A DNA stretch of 13,356 nucleotides from JBBRLA01 sp038231615 (GTDB taxonomy: Bacteria > Myxococcota_A > Polyangia > Palsa-1104 > JAEUJZ01), in the NCBI GenBank assembly GCA_038231615.1, contig JBBRLA010000175.1, positions 1-13,356 of the forward strand, given 5' to 3'. A model generated the notes under the pieces. That model saw only the letters and a list, made by a program, of their open reading frames with translations, was not told the origin of the DNA and ran no database searches. The translations under genes were made by a program, and so were the position numbers. Every line of letters starts with the position of its first letter. The first letter of the stretch is position 1. Shown in pieces: positions 5,630-13,012 of the stretch.

Positions 5630-6727
5630 TTACTTGATCTGGACCAGGCCGGCGGGGCGCTTGGGCCCGCTGGACACCATTTTCACAATGGCCTCGGCCA
5701 CCTGATAGGCCATGTTGATGAAGATCTTGGCGTGTTCGCTGTCCCGGGCCCCCACCACCACCGGCCGCCCGATGTCTCCGCCGTAGCGCACCTTGGAATC
5801 GATGGGCACCTCGCCCAGGAAGCGGGTCTTCAGGCGCTCGGCCAGGTGCTTGCCGCCGCCGCGAGAGAAAATCTCGTCGTTGTGGCCGCAGGCGGGGCAC
5901 ACGTAGTAGGACATGTTCTCGACGACGCCGATGATCGGGATCTCGACCTTGTTGAACATGCTGATGGCCTTCTCGACGTCGATCAGGGCCACCTCCTGCG
6001 GGGTGGTCACCATCACCGCCCCGGTGATCGGGATAAGCTGGCTCAACGAGAGCTGGGCGTCCCCGGTCCCCGGCGGCAGGTCCATCACCAGATAGTCCAG
6101 ATCGCCCCAGGAGACATCCTCCAGGAACTGCTGCAGGAGCTTGTGCACCATCGGCCCGCGCCACACCACCGCGCCCTCGCGCTCGGTGAAGAAGCCGACG
6201 GAGATGACCTCGATGCCGTAGTGCTGCGCCGGGGTGATCTTGTTGCCCACGGCGGTCCCGGGGGGCACGTCGGGCGGCCCCAGCATGGTCGGCACCGAGG
6301 GGCCGTAGATGTCGGCGTCGAGCAACCCGACCTTGGCCCCGAGTTCCTTCAAGGCCAGGGCCAGGTTGGTGGCCACGGTGGACTTGCCCACGCCGCCCTT
6401 GCCGGCGGCCACGGCGATGACGTTCTTCACCGAGGGCAGCCGGGTGGCCGCGCCGCGGTTGCCCATGGGGGTGTTGACGGTGAAGTGGACCTCGACGGTG
6501 GTTGTGCCGGTGCCGGCCTTCAGCAGGGCCGCGCGGATGCGCCCCGAAAGGGCCTCGCGTTCGCGGTACACCGGCGTGGGCAGCTCGACATGCACGGTGG
6601 CCGCCCCGGCGAAAAGTTCGATCTTCTTGACCCACCCGAGCGAGAGCAGGTCCCGCGACAGGATCGGCTCCTGTACATCCTTCAGCGCCGCGCGCAGGAC
6701 ATCGACCGGTTCGTTTCCCTTGGACAT
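5630..6727 (-). CDS. mrp: Mrp/ApbC-type P-loop ATPase, iron-sulfur cluster carrier
   Basis: The 365-residue protein belongs to the Mrp/NBP35/ApbC family, which receives 4Fe-4S clusters and delivers them to apo-enzymes in the cytoplasm. Residues 6-80 form the MIP18/DUF59-like domain (VQEPILSRDLLSLGWVKKI). The deviant Walker A motif is GKGGVGKST at 109-117, with DADIYGPSVP at 137-146 and MDLPPGTGD at 215-223. The bridging cysteines are the CPAC pair C277 and C280. All expected motifs and the usual length (about 350-380) are present. ATG 6727 is preceded at 8 nt by GGAG, a good ribosome binding site. It starts 24 bp after ribA on the same strand, so co-transcription is likely. Downstream, the palindromic element begins 2 nt after the stop and the gene's final 32 bp recur at 5386-5417. 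Confidence 0.95.
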   Translation of the reverse strand: MSKGNEPVDVLRAALKDVQEPILSRDLLSLGWVKKIELFAGAATVHVELPTPVYREREALSGRIRAALLKAGTGTTTVEVHFTVNTPMGNRGAATRLPSVKNVIAVAAGKGGVGKSTVATNLALALKELGAKVGLLDADIYGPSVPTMLGPPDVPPGTAVGNKITPAQHYGIEVISVGFFTEREGAVVWRGPMVHKLLQQFLEDVSWGDLDYLVMDLPPGTGDAQLSLSQLIPITGAVMVTTPQEVALIDVEKAISMFNKVEIPIIGVVENMSYYVCPACGHNDEIFSRGGGKHLAERLKTRFLGEVPIDSKVRYGGDIGRPVVVGARDSEHAKIFINMAYQVAEAIVKMVSSGPKRPAGLVQIK

Positions 6728-6751
6728 CTTGTGTTCTCCGTGCTGCCTGAA

Positions 6752-7411
<660 letters not shown>

Positions 7412-7540
7412 CGCTGGGCGGCTACCTTGCCCGGCTGTTCGGGCCAGAGTCAATACCTGACGTAACGACAACTTAGCATGAGATCGCGAAGCGCGAAGCG
7501 CCGCGGTTATAACAACGCTACCCTGGCCCAGCGAGATGGG

Positions 7541-7569
7541 TTGTCAACGGGCGCCGGGCGCGCTACGGT
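7541..7569 (+). promoter_or_regulatory. possible sigma70 promoter for def-folB
   Basis: TTGTCA (7541-7546) and TACGGT (7564-7569) are spaced 17 bp apart, 10 bp before the def ATG, implying a very short leader. The -10 match is weak. The rest of the 168-bp divergent ribA/def region shows only GCGAAGC repeats near 7486-7500. Confidence 0.3.
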
Positions 7570-7579
7570 CCTACTCTGT

Positions 7580-8125
7580 ATGGCACTTCGTAGAATCGTC
7601 CGCTTTCCAGAGCCCCACCTGCGGCAGCCCACGGTCCCGGTGACCCAGGTGGACCTGCGCATCCAGCAGCTTGTCGAGGACATGATCGAGACCATGTATG
7701 CCTCCGACGGGGCCGGTCTGGCGGCGATCCAGGTTGGGGCCTCGGAGCGCATCTTCATCGTCGAGGCCGCGGCGACCGGCCTGGACAAGAACGACCCGCC
7801 TGTGGTGTTCATCAACCCGGTCATCGAGTGGCTTTCCTCGGACACCGAGACCAAGGACGAGGGCTGCCTGTCGTTCCCCGGCGTGTTCGTGCCGGTCAAG
7901 CGGTCTATCTCGGCGCGGGTGCGGGCCCTGGACCTGTCGGGCAAGGAATTCATCGCCGAGGGCTCGGAGCTTTATGCCCGGGCCATGCAGCACGAGTACG
8001 ATCATCTGATCAACCGGCTGCTGGTGGACTACGTGGGGCCGGTGAAGCGGCAGATGATCAAGCGCAAGCTGGAGCGCATGACCGACGAGGATGCCGCCCG
8101 CCTGATGGCCGAGCACGAGGACTAG
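7580..8125 (+). CDS. def: peptide deformylase
   Basis: The product removes the formyl group from the N-terminal Met of new proteins, in the cytoplasm at the ribosome. All three metal-site motifs are present in the 181-residue reading: GAGLAAIQVG (44-53), EGCLSFPG (94-101; metal ligand C96) and QHEYDHL (137-143; ligands H138 and H142, catalytic E139). After the last motif the usual Asn-Gly is replaced by INR (HLINRLLVDYV), a small deviation away from the metal site. The frame is open back to 7478, but the upstream residues are unlike the family; ATG 7580 gives the usual N-terminus MALRRIVRFPEPHLRQ. No clear ribosome binding site is seen, which fits a leaderless or short-leader transcript. folB follows after 7 nt, so the two are probably co-transcribed. 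Confidence 0.95.
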   Translation: MALRRIVRFPEPHLRQPTVPVTQVDLRIQQLVEDMIETMYASDGAGLAAIQVGASERIFIVEAAATGLDKNDPPVVFINPVIEWLSSDTETKDEGCLSFPGVFVPVKRSISARVRALDLSGKEFIAEGSELYARAMQHEYDHLINRLLVDYVGPVKRQMIKRKLERMTDEDAARLMAEHED

Positions 8126-8132
8126 CGAGGTC

Positions 8133-8564
8133 TTGGGTCAAAAGGTGCGCGGCGCCATCATCATCAAGAACATCGAGTTCCAGGCGTATCACGGGGCCAC
8201 CGCGGCGGAACGGCGGTCCCTGCGGCGCTTTCAGCTCGACGCGCGCCTGGTCGCCGACGTGACCCGGGCGGTGAGCAACGATCGCCTGGCGGACACGGTG
8301 AACTACCAGGAGCTGTGCGCCATCGTGGTCGAGGTGGCGACGCGGCGGACCTACAAGCTGCTGGAGGCCCTGGGGGGGGCCCTGGTGGACGCGCTTTCGG
8401 TGCGCTGGCCACAGGCGGACATCGAGATCGAGCTGCGCAAGCTGCACCCGCCTTGTCTGGGGAACCCGGACTACGCCGCGGTGTGCCTGCAACGAAACGC
8501 CCCCCCTGGCAAGACCACCCGGGGCGCGGAGGGTCCAGGGGACGGCGTCGGCGGCATCGCGTGA
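8133..8564 (+). CDS. folB: dihydroneopterin aldolase
   Basis: FolB cleaves dihydroneopterin to the hydroxymethyl-pterin precursor of folate plus glycolaldehyde. It is a small cytoplasmic enzyme of the tunnelling fold, normally about 115-125 residues. Visible features, numbered from the TTG start: IIIKNIEFQAYHGATAAER (9-27) with E26, the conserved DTVNYQEL (54-61) with Y58, the substrate-anchoring Glu at KLLEAL (E78), and the catalytic Lys in ELRKLHPP (K103). The C-terminus extends beyond the fold as a Gly-rich tail (about the last 25 residues). The start is uncertain: TTG 8133 lies only 2 nt from a GAGG, while GTG 8145 (starting VRGAIIIKN) would be closer to the family start with GAGG 14 nt away. 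It follows def by 7 nt; the pair is likely an operon. It and RibA both work on GTP-derived pterin or flavin precursors. Confidence 0.88.
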   Translation: MGQKVRGAIIIKNIEFQAYHGATAAERRSLRRFQLDARLVADVTRAVSNDRLADTVNYQELCAIVVEVATRRTYKLLEALGGALVDALSVRWPQADIEIELRKLHPPCLGNPDYAAVCLQRNAPPGKTTRGAEGPGDGVGGIA

Positions 8565-8581
8565 AACGCGGCGGGCCCACC

Positions 8582-8610
8582 TTGACACGGAAAGGGCGGA
8601 ATGGTAGATG
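8582..8610 (+). promoter_or_regulatory. probable sigma70 promoter of the ATP synthase operon
   Basis: A perfect TTGACA at 8582-8587 is followed after 17 bp by TAGATG at 8605-8610 (three of six match the -10 consensus). The expected transcription start near 8617 would give a leader of about 20 nt containing GGGAG five nt before the ATG at 8639. It lies in the only gap between folB and the atp genes. Confidence 0.6.
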
Positions 8611-8638
8611 CTGAGCGCCAATCCCCCCGGGAGACTTC

Positions 8639-9121
8639 ATGCACTCATCCCTGCTTCTGTTGATGGCCAACGTCGCCGAGGAGAAGACACCACCGGTCAT
8701 CGACATCGACGGGACGATCTTCATCCAGTTCGTCCTTTTCGTCGCGGCCTACATCATTCTGAAGCACCTGCTCTTCGTGCCCTATCTGGAGATGCGCAAG
8801 CTGCGTACCGCCGGCATCCAGGGGGTGCAGGAGAAGGCGGCGGAGATGATGCGGCGGGGAAAGGAACTTGGCGAGGATTACGACCGCCGGATCAAGGAGG
8901 CGCGCGGCCGGTCAGATGAAGAGCGCCTGCGCCTGCGGGGCGAAGGGCTGGACCGGGAACGGCAGGTCCTGGGGGAGGCCCGGGGGGTGGCCCAGGAGCG
9001 CCTCTTGCAGACCCGGGGGCAGATTGCCGCTCAGGCGGGGGCGGCCAGCGCCGACCTGGCCCGGCAGGCGCAGCCTCTGGCCCGGCAGATCGCCAGCAAG
9101 ATCCTCGGCAGGGAGGTCTAG
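8639..9121 (+). CDS. atpF': ATP synthase F0 subunit b' (first b-type subunit)
   Basis: This 160-residue peripheral-stalk subunit links the membrane sector to F1. It has one N-terminal membrane helix (about residues 27-46, IFIQFVLFVAAYIILKHLLF) followed by FVPYLEMRKLRT and a long charged, Ala/Arg/Glu-rich coiled coil that reaches the F1 head. Two consecutive b-type genes indicate a b/b' heterodimeric stalk, as in many deltaproteobacteria, alphaproteobacteria and cyanobacteria. ATG 8639 has GGGAG at 5 nt. It is the first gene of the atp operon here; its TAG directly abuts the ATG of the next gene. The short hydrophobic start (MHSSLLLLMANV) before the membrane helix could be a weak signal sequence, which is unusual. 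Whether this one is b or b' cannot be settled from sequence alone. Confidence 0.87.
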   Translation: MHSSLLLLMANVAEEKTPPVIDIDGTIFIQFVLFVAAYIILKHLLFVPYLEMRKLRTAGIQGVQEKAAEMMRRGKELGEDYDRRIKEARGRSDEERLRLRGEGLDRERQVLGEARGVAQERLLQTRGQIAAQAGAASADLARQAQPLARQIASKILGREV

Positions 9122-9916
9122 ATGCGGAGGCTTCGGAGAACGGCACTCCGCTTCGCCGGGTGCCATCGGAGAACGGCACTCCGCTTCGCTGCGTGCTACC
9201 GGACCTTGGGCCTATGGGCCTGCCTGGCCCTTGTGATCCCGATGGTGTCGGCGGTATCGTCCACATGCTGGGCGCAGGAGGGCGAGCATGGCGCCATGAC
9301 CGGCGCGGAGGAGGGACACGAGTCGGTGCCAGTGCCAGTGATCGAGAACTGGTGGAGCTGGGACTATGGCCATGGCAAGGCACACAAGAACCCGCCCTTC
9401 GCCTTCTCGATCATCAACTTCGGGGTGTATCTGTTCGTGATGTACCGCCTGGCGGGGGGCAGCCTGCGGGAATTCATGCGGGGCCGGCACCATGAGGTGC
9501 GCAAGGCCCTGGACGAGGCGGCGACGTTGCAGAAGCAGGCCCAGGCCGAGCTGGATCAATATCAGGAGCGCATCCGGCGCATCGACGGCGAGGTCAGCGA
9601 GATGCTGGCCACGGTGCGGCACGAGGCCGAGGCCGAGCGGGCGCGCATCATCGCCGCCGCTGAGACTCAGGCTGCGCACCTGCACAAGGACGCGGAGGCC
9701 CAGGTACGGGTGGAGATCCAGCGGGCCCGGGCGGAGCTGCAGCGGGCGGCGGCCCGGGCGGCCATCGACGCCGCCGAGGCAATCCTGCGCACTCAGGTGC
9801 AGGAGGGGGACCAGAAACGCCTGGTGGATGAGTATGTGAATCGGGTCGAGGCACTGAGCCCGCCGCCGGGGGGGGTGTCGGGCTCGGGCCGCACGCCAGG
9901 CAGGTGGCCGTCATGA
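9122..9916 (+). CDS. atpF: ATP synthase F0 subunit b
   Basis: This is the second b-type stalk subunit, 264 residues, longer than the usual 155-200. The extra length is N-terminal: residues 1-28 are basic and contain a tandem duplication (RRTALRFAGCH then RRTALRFAACY). Then comes a hydrophobic segment (29-49, ending SSTCWAQ) that looks like a signal peptide, a polar linker, and the functional membrane helix (about 94-111, AFSIINFGVYLFVMYRLAG). From about 125 onward it is a charged coiled coil. Signal-peptide-bearing b subunits are known in deltaproteobacteria. The start is firm: GGGAGG sits 5 nt before ATG 9122, which touches the upstream stop. The C-terminal tail is Pro/Gly-rich. Its TGA overlaps the ATG of the delta gene (ATGA), suggesting coupled translation. 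Confidence 0.88.
   Translation: MRRLRRTALRFAGCHRRTALRFAACYRTLGLWACLALVIPMVSAVSSTCWAQEGEHGAMTGAEEGHESVPVPVIENWWSWDYGHGKAHKNPPFAFSIINFGVYLFVMYRLAGGSLREFMRGRHHEVRKALDEAATLQKQAQAELDQYQERIRRIDGEVSEMLATVRHEAEAERARIIAAAETQAAHLHKDAEAQVRVEIQRARAELQRAAARAAIDAAEAILRTQVQEGDQKRLVDEYVNRVEALSPPPGGVSGSGRTPGRWPS
9134..9189 (+). repeat. 33-bp-period tandem repeat inside the atpF N-terminus
   Basis: A 23-bp unit starting CGGAGAACGGCACTCCG is present identically at 9134-9156 and 9167-9189, with a period of 33 bp (11 codons), so the reading frame is preserved. Each unit is itself a mini-hairpin (CGGAG/CTCCG). It encodes the repeated RRTALRFA peptide of the b subunit. Confidence 0.9.
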
Positions 9917-10452
9917 TGGGTTCGGTTTCTCGACGCTACGCCAAGGCGCTCCTGGACATCGGCATCGCCAACCGGACCTACGAGGGCCTGGGCCGGGAGG
10001 TCGACCGCCTGGCGCGGGCATTTGCCGGCAGCCCGGACCTGCGCGAGGCGCTGTCGAACCCCATCTTTCCCCAGTCCCAGCGGCGCAAGCTGCTGGAGGA
10101 ACTGTGCCGCCGCCTGGCGGTGTCGCGCACGACGCAGAATTTCACCCTCCTTTTGTTGGACCGCAACCGCATCGCCTCCCTGCCGGACATCAACCGGCAG
10201 ATGCGGACGCTGGTGGATGCGCAGGCGGGGCGGGTGCGGGCCAAGATCACCTCGGCCCGCCCCCTGGACATGGCCGCCGAGGGGCGCATCAAATCTGCGC
10301 TGGAACGGGCCACCGGCAAGACGGTGACCCTGGAGAAGAGCGAGGACCCGGCCCTTCTGGGCGGCATCATCACCCAGCTTGGCGACACCGTCTATGACGG
10401 CAGCCTGGCCACGCAGCTTGACAACATGCGCCAGCGCCTGCTCGGCGAATAA
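9913..10452 (+). CDS. atpH: ATP synthase F1 subunit delta (OSCP)
   Basis: The delta subunit caps the F1 head and joins it to the b/b' stalk. The 179-residue length is typical. Family marks are the N-terminal SVSRRYAKALLDIG, the central NFTLLLLDRNRIASLPDI and the C-terminal ALLGGIITQLGDTVYDGSLATQL, which matches the conserved GG-I-x-x-GD-x-x-DGS ending. ATG 9913 overlaps the atpF stop in an ATGA arrangement and has AGG 8 nt upstream; GTG 9904 and ATG 9916 are alternatives in the same frame. It lies between atpF and atpA in the operon. It is mainly helical in the first two thirds, with no membrane segment. Confidence 0.95.
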   Translation: MMGSVSRRYAKALLDIGIANRTYEGLGREVDRLARAFAGSPDLREALSNPIFPQSQRRKLLEELCRRLAVSRTTQNFTLLLLDRNRIASLPDINRQMRTLVDAQAGRVRAKITSARPLDMAAEGRIKSALERATGKTVTLEKSEDPALLGGIITQLGDTVYDGSLATQLDNMRQRLLGE

Positions 10453-10479
10453 ACCCTTTCACTACCGACCGGAGCAAAG

Positions 10480-12036
10480 ATGGAGATCAGGGCCGAAGAG
10501 ATCTCGCAGATCATCCGCAAGCAGATCGAGGAGTACGATCAAAAGGTCTCGGTCATGGAGACCGGCACGGTGCTCACCGCGGGCGACGGGATTGCCCGCG
10601 TGTATGGGCTGTCCGGCGCCATGGCGGGCGAGATGCTCGACTTTCCCCACGACGTCAAGGGGCTGATCCTCAATCTGGAAGAGGACAACGTCGGCGTTGC
10701 ACTTTTGGGCAACTACGAGCAGATCCGCGAAGGCGACGTGGTCAAGCGCACCGGGAAGATCGCCCAGGTGCCGGTGGGACCGGGCCTTTTGGGCCGGGTG
10801 GTCAACGCCCTGGGGCAGCCGATCGACGGCAAGGGGCCCCTGGACGTGAAGGAGTACCGCAAGGTCGAGATCAAGGCCCCGGGCATCATCGGCAGGAAGT
10901 CGGTGCACGAGCCGATGCAGACCGGCATCAAGGCCATCGACGCGATGATCCCGGTGGGCCGCGGGCAGCGGGAGCTGATCATCGGCGATCGGCAGACGGG
11001 CAAGACAGCCATCGCCATCGACGCGATCATCAACCAAAAAGGGCAGAACATGTTCTGCATCTACGTCGCCATCGGCCAGAAGCAGTCGACGGTGGCCCAG
11101 GTGGTGGATCGCTTGCAGCAGAGCGGCGCGATGGCCTACACCACGGTGGTGATGGCCGGCGCCAGCGAGCCGGCGCCCTTGCAGTTCATCGCCCCGTACA
11201 CCGGCGTGACCATCGGGGAGTACTTTCGCGACAACGGGCAGCATGCGCTGATCGTCTATGACGACTTGTCCAAGCAGGCGGTGGCCTACCGGCAGCTCTC
11301 GCTGCTCTTGCGCCGTCCGCCCGGGCGCGAGGCTTATCCCGGCGACGTGTTTTATCTGCACAGCCGCCTTCTGGAACGGGCCGCCAAACTCTCGGACGAC
11401 AAGGGGGCGGGGTCGCTGACCGCGCTGCCGATCATCGAGACCCAGGCGGGCGACGTGTCGGCCTACATCCCCACCAACGTCATCTCGATCACCGATGGGC
11501 AGATCTACCTGGAGACGGACCTGTTCTACTCCGGGGTGCGCCCGGCGGTGAACGTCGGCATCTCGGTCAGCCGCGTCGGCGGCTCGGCGCAGGTGGCGGC
11601 GATGAAGAAGATCGCCGGCACGCTGCGGCTGACCATGGCGCAGTACCGCGAGCTGGCGGCATTCGCGCAGTTCGGCTCCGAGTTGGACAAGGCGTCGCAG
11701 GACTCGCTGAACCGCGGGGCGCGCATGGTGGAGGTGCTCAAGCAGGGGCAGTACCAGCCGGTGCCGGTGGAGAAGCAGATCCTGGTGCTTTACGCCGGGA
11801 CCTCGGGGTATTTGGACAAGGTGCCGGTCTCGGAGGTGCAGCGTTACGAGCGGGAGCTTTACGCTTTCTGCGAGGGCCGGCGTCCCGAGGTGTTGCGGAC
11901 CATCGCGGAGAAGTGCCGGAATGGGGACCTGTACAAGGAGCTGACGCAGCTCATGAACCAGACCCTGGACGAGTTCAAGGCGGAGTGGAACGCCGCGCCG
12001 CAGCAGATGACGACCGTGGCGAAAAAGGCCAGCTAA
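10480..12036 (+). CDS. atpA: ATP synthase F1 subunit alpha
   Basis: The alpha subunit is the non-catalytic nucleotide-binding partner of beta in the F1 hexamer. The 518 residues start with MEIRAEEISQIIRKQIEEYD. The P-loop is GDRQTGKT at 169-176, Walker B is ALIVYDD at 256-262, and RRPPGREAYPGDVFYLHSRL is at about 278-297. The arginine finger that reaches the catalytic site is R365 in ISVSRVGGSAQ. Everything expected is intact and the length is normal. ATG 10480 has GGAG at 5 nt. The gap to atpH is 27 bp and to atpG 3 bp, so it is within the operon. Nothing unusual is seen. Confidence 0.98.
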   Translation: MEIRAEEISQIIRKQIEEYDQKVSVMETGTVLTAGDGIARVYGLSGAMAGEMLDFPHDVKGLILNLEEDNVGVALLGNYEQIREGDVVKRTGKIAQVPVGPGLLGRVVNALGQPIDGKGPLDVKEYRKVEIKAPGIIGRKSVHEPMQTGIKAIDAMIPVGRGQRELIIGDRQTGKTAIAIDAIINQKGQNMFCIYVAIGQKQSTVAQVVDRLQQSGAMAYTTVVMAGASEPAPLQFIAPYTGVTIGEYFRDNGQHALIVYDDLSKQAVAYRQLSLLLRRPPGREAYPGDVFYLHSRLLERAAKLSDDKGAGSLTALPIIETQAGDVSAYIPTNVISITDGQIYLETDLFYSGVRPAVNVGISVSRVGGSAQVAAMKKIAGTLRLTMAQYRELAAFAQFGSELDKASQDSLNRGARMVEVLKQGQYQPVPVEKQILVLYAGTSGYLDKVPVSEVQRYERELYAFCEGRRPEVLRTIAEKCRNGDLYKELTQLMNQTLDEFKAEWNAAPQQMTTVAKKAS

Positions 12037-12039
12037 GCC

Positions 12040-13005
12040 ATGCCGTCCCTCAAGGCGATCCGCAAACGGATCATCTCGGTGAAAAACACCCAGAAGATCA
12101 CCAAGGCCATGAAGATGGTGGCCGCGGCGAAGCTGCGCCGGGCCCAGGACAGCGTGACGGCCATCCGCCCCTACGCGGGAAAGATGCACAAGGTCGTCAT
12201 GGACCTGGCCGACCGCGTCGCCGAGGACGTGCTGCGGGAGGCGCAGGAGCAGGGGAGCGACGACAGGGAGCAGTGGCTGCGGCTGGATGCGCTGATTTTC
12301 GGAACCGGGGGAACCGGCGGCCCCGAAGGGCGCATCCGGCTGGTGGCGGTGACCTCGGATCGCGGCCTGGCCGGAGCCTTCAACAGCAGCATCAACCGCC
12401 GGGTCGAACGCTTCCTGGTCGAGAAGAAGGGCCCGGGGACCCCCGACATCGACATCGACGTGCTGGGCAAGAAAGGCCGCGACTACCTGCGGCGGCGCAA
12501 CGTCAAGATCGCCCATGAGCTGGCCGGGGCTGAGCCGAAGACGGCCGTCGAACGGGCCGCCGAGCTGACCGCCACGCTGATGGAGGCGGTGCAGGCGGGC
12601 ACGGTGGATACGATCTACATCGTGTACAACGAATTCAAAAGCGCGGCCAGCCAGTCGGTCCGGGTCGAGCGGCTCTTGCCGCTGAAGGAGCCCAAGACGG
12701 CGGCGTCACCGGGGGAGCCGGTCGAAGAGGCGCCCCGGACGCTCACGGACTTCGTCTACGAGCCGGGGCAGAAGGCGGTGCTCACGCACCTTTTGCCGCT
12801 CTACCTGGAGACGGAGCTTTACCGCATCTTGCTGGAGAGCATCGCCTCGGAGTTTGGCGCGCGCATGAGCGCGATGGACAACGCGTCGCGCAACGCCAAG
12901 GAGATGATCGGCCGGCTCACACTCCAGTTCAACCGCGCCCGGCAGGCGGCGATCACCAAGGAACTCATGGAGATCGTCGGCGGCGCCGAGGCTTTGAAGG
13001 GATAA
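12040..13005 (+). CDS. atpG: ATP synthase F1 subunit gamma
   Basis: Gamma is the central rotating shaft of F1. The N-terminal helix SLKAIRKRIISVKNTQKITKA, followed by MKMVAAAKLRRAQ, and the C-terminal helix (ASEFGARMSAMDNASRNAKEM then RLTLQFNRARQAAITKELMEI) are the classic coiled-coil pair that enters the alpha/beta ring. At 321 residues it is longer than the usual 285-295; the extra length lies in two hydrophilic stretches of the outer globular domain, about residues 66-97 (acidic, then GTGGTGGPEG) and 214-232 (KEPKTAASPGEPVEEAPR). The shaft helices are unaffected. The ATG is 3 nt after the atpA stop; the only ribosome-binding-like sequence is AAGG inside the end of atpA, so translation is probably coupled. 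Confidence 0.96.
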   Translation: MPSLKAIRKRIISVKNTQKITKAMKMVAAAKLRRAQDSVTAIRPYAGKMHKVVMDLADRVAEDVLREAQEQGSDDREQWLRLDALIFGTGGTGGPEGRIRLVAVTSDRGLAGAFNSSINRRVERFLVEKKGPGTPDIDIDVLGKKGRDYLRRRNVKIAHELAGAEPKTAVERAAELTATLMEAVQAGTVDTIYIVYNEFKSAASQSVRVERLLPLKEPKTAASPGEPVEEAPRTLTDFVYEPGQKAVLTHLLPLYLETELYRILLESIASEFGARMSAMDNASRNAKEMIGRLTLQFNRARQAAITKELMEIVGGAEALKG

Positions 13006-13012
13006 GCAACGG

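Noticed and set aside
7412..7579. FMN riboswitch upstream of ribA
   Set aside because: The 168-bp divergent region lacks the conserved RFN-element blocks and is too short for the full aptamer plus promoters of both genes.
7478..7579. N-terminal extension of peptide deformylase from ATG 7478
   Set aside because: The 34 extra residues are unlike the family, whose N-terminus starts at ATG 7580, and they overlap a plausible promoter.
10462..12516. 684-codon minus-strand open frame opposite atpA/atpG
   Set aside because: Antisense shadow of two certain genes; composition is His/Leu/Arg-rich with no recognisable domain.
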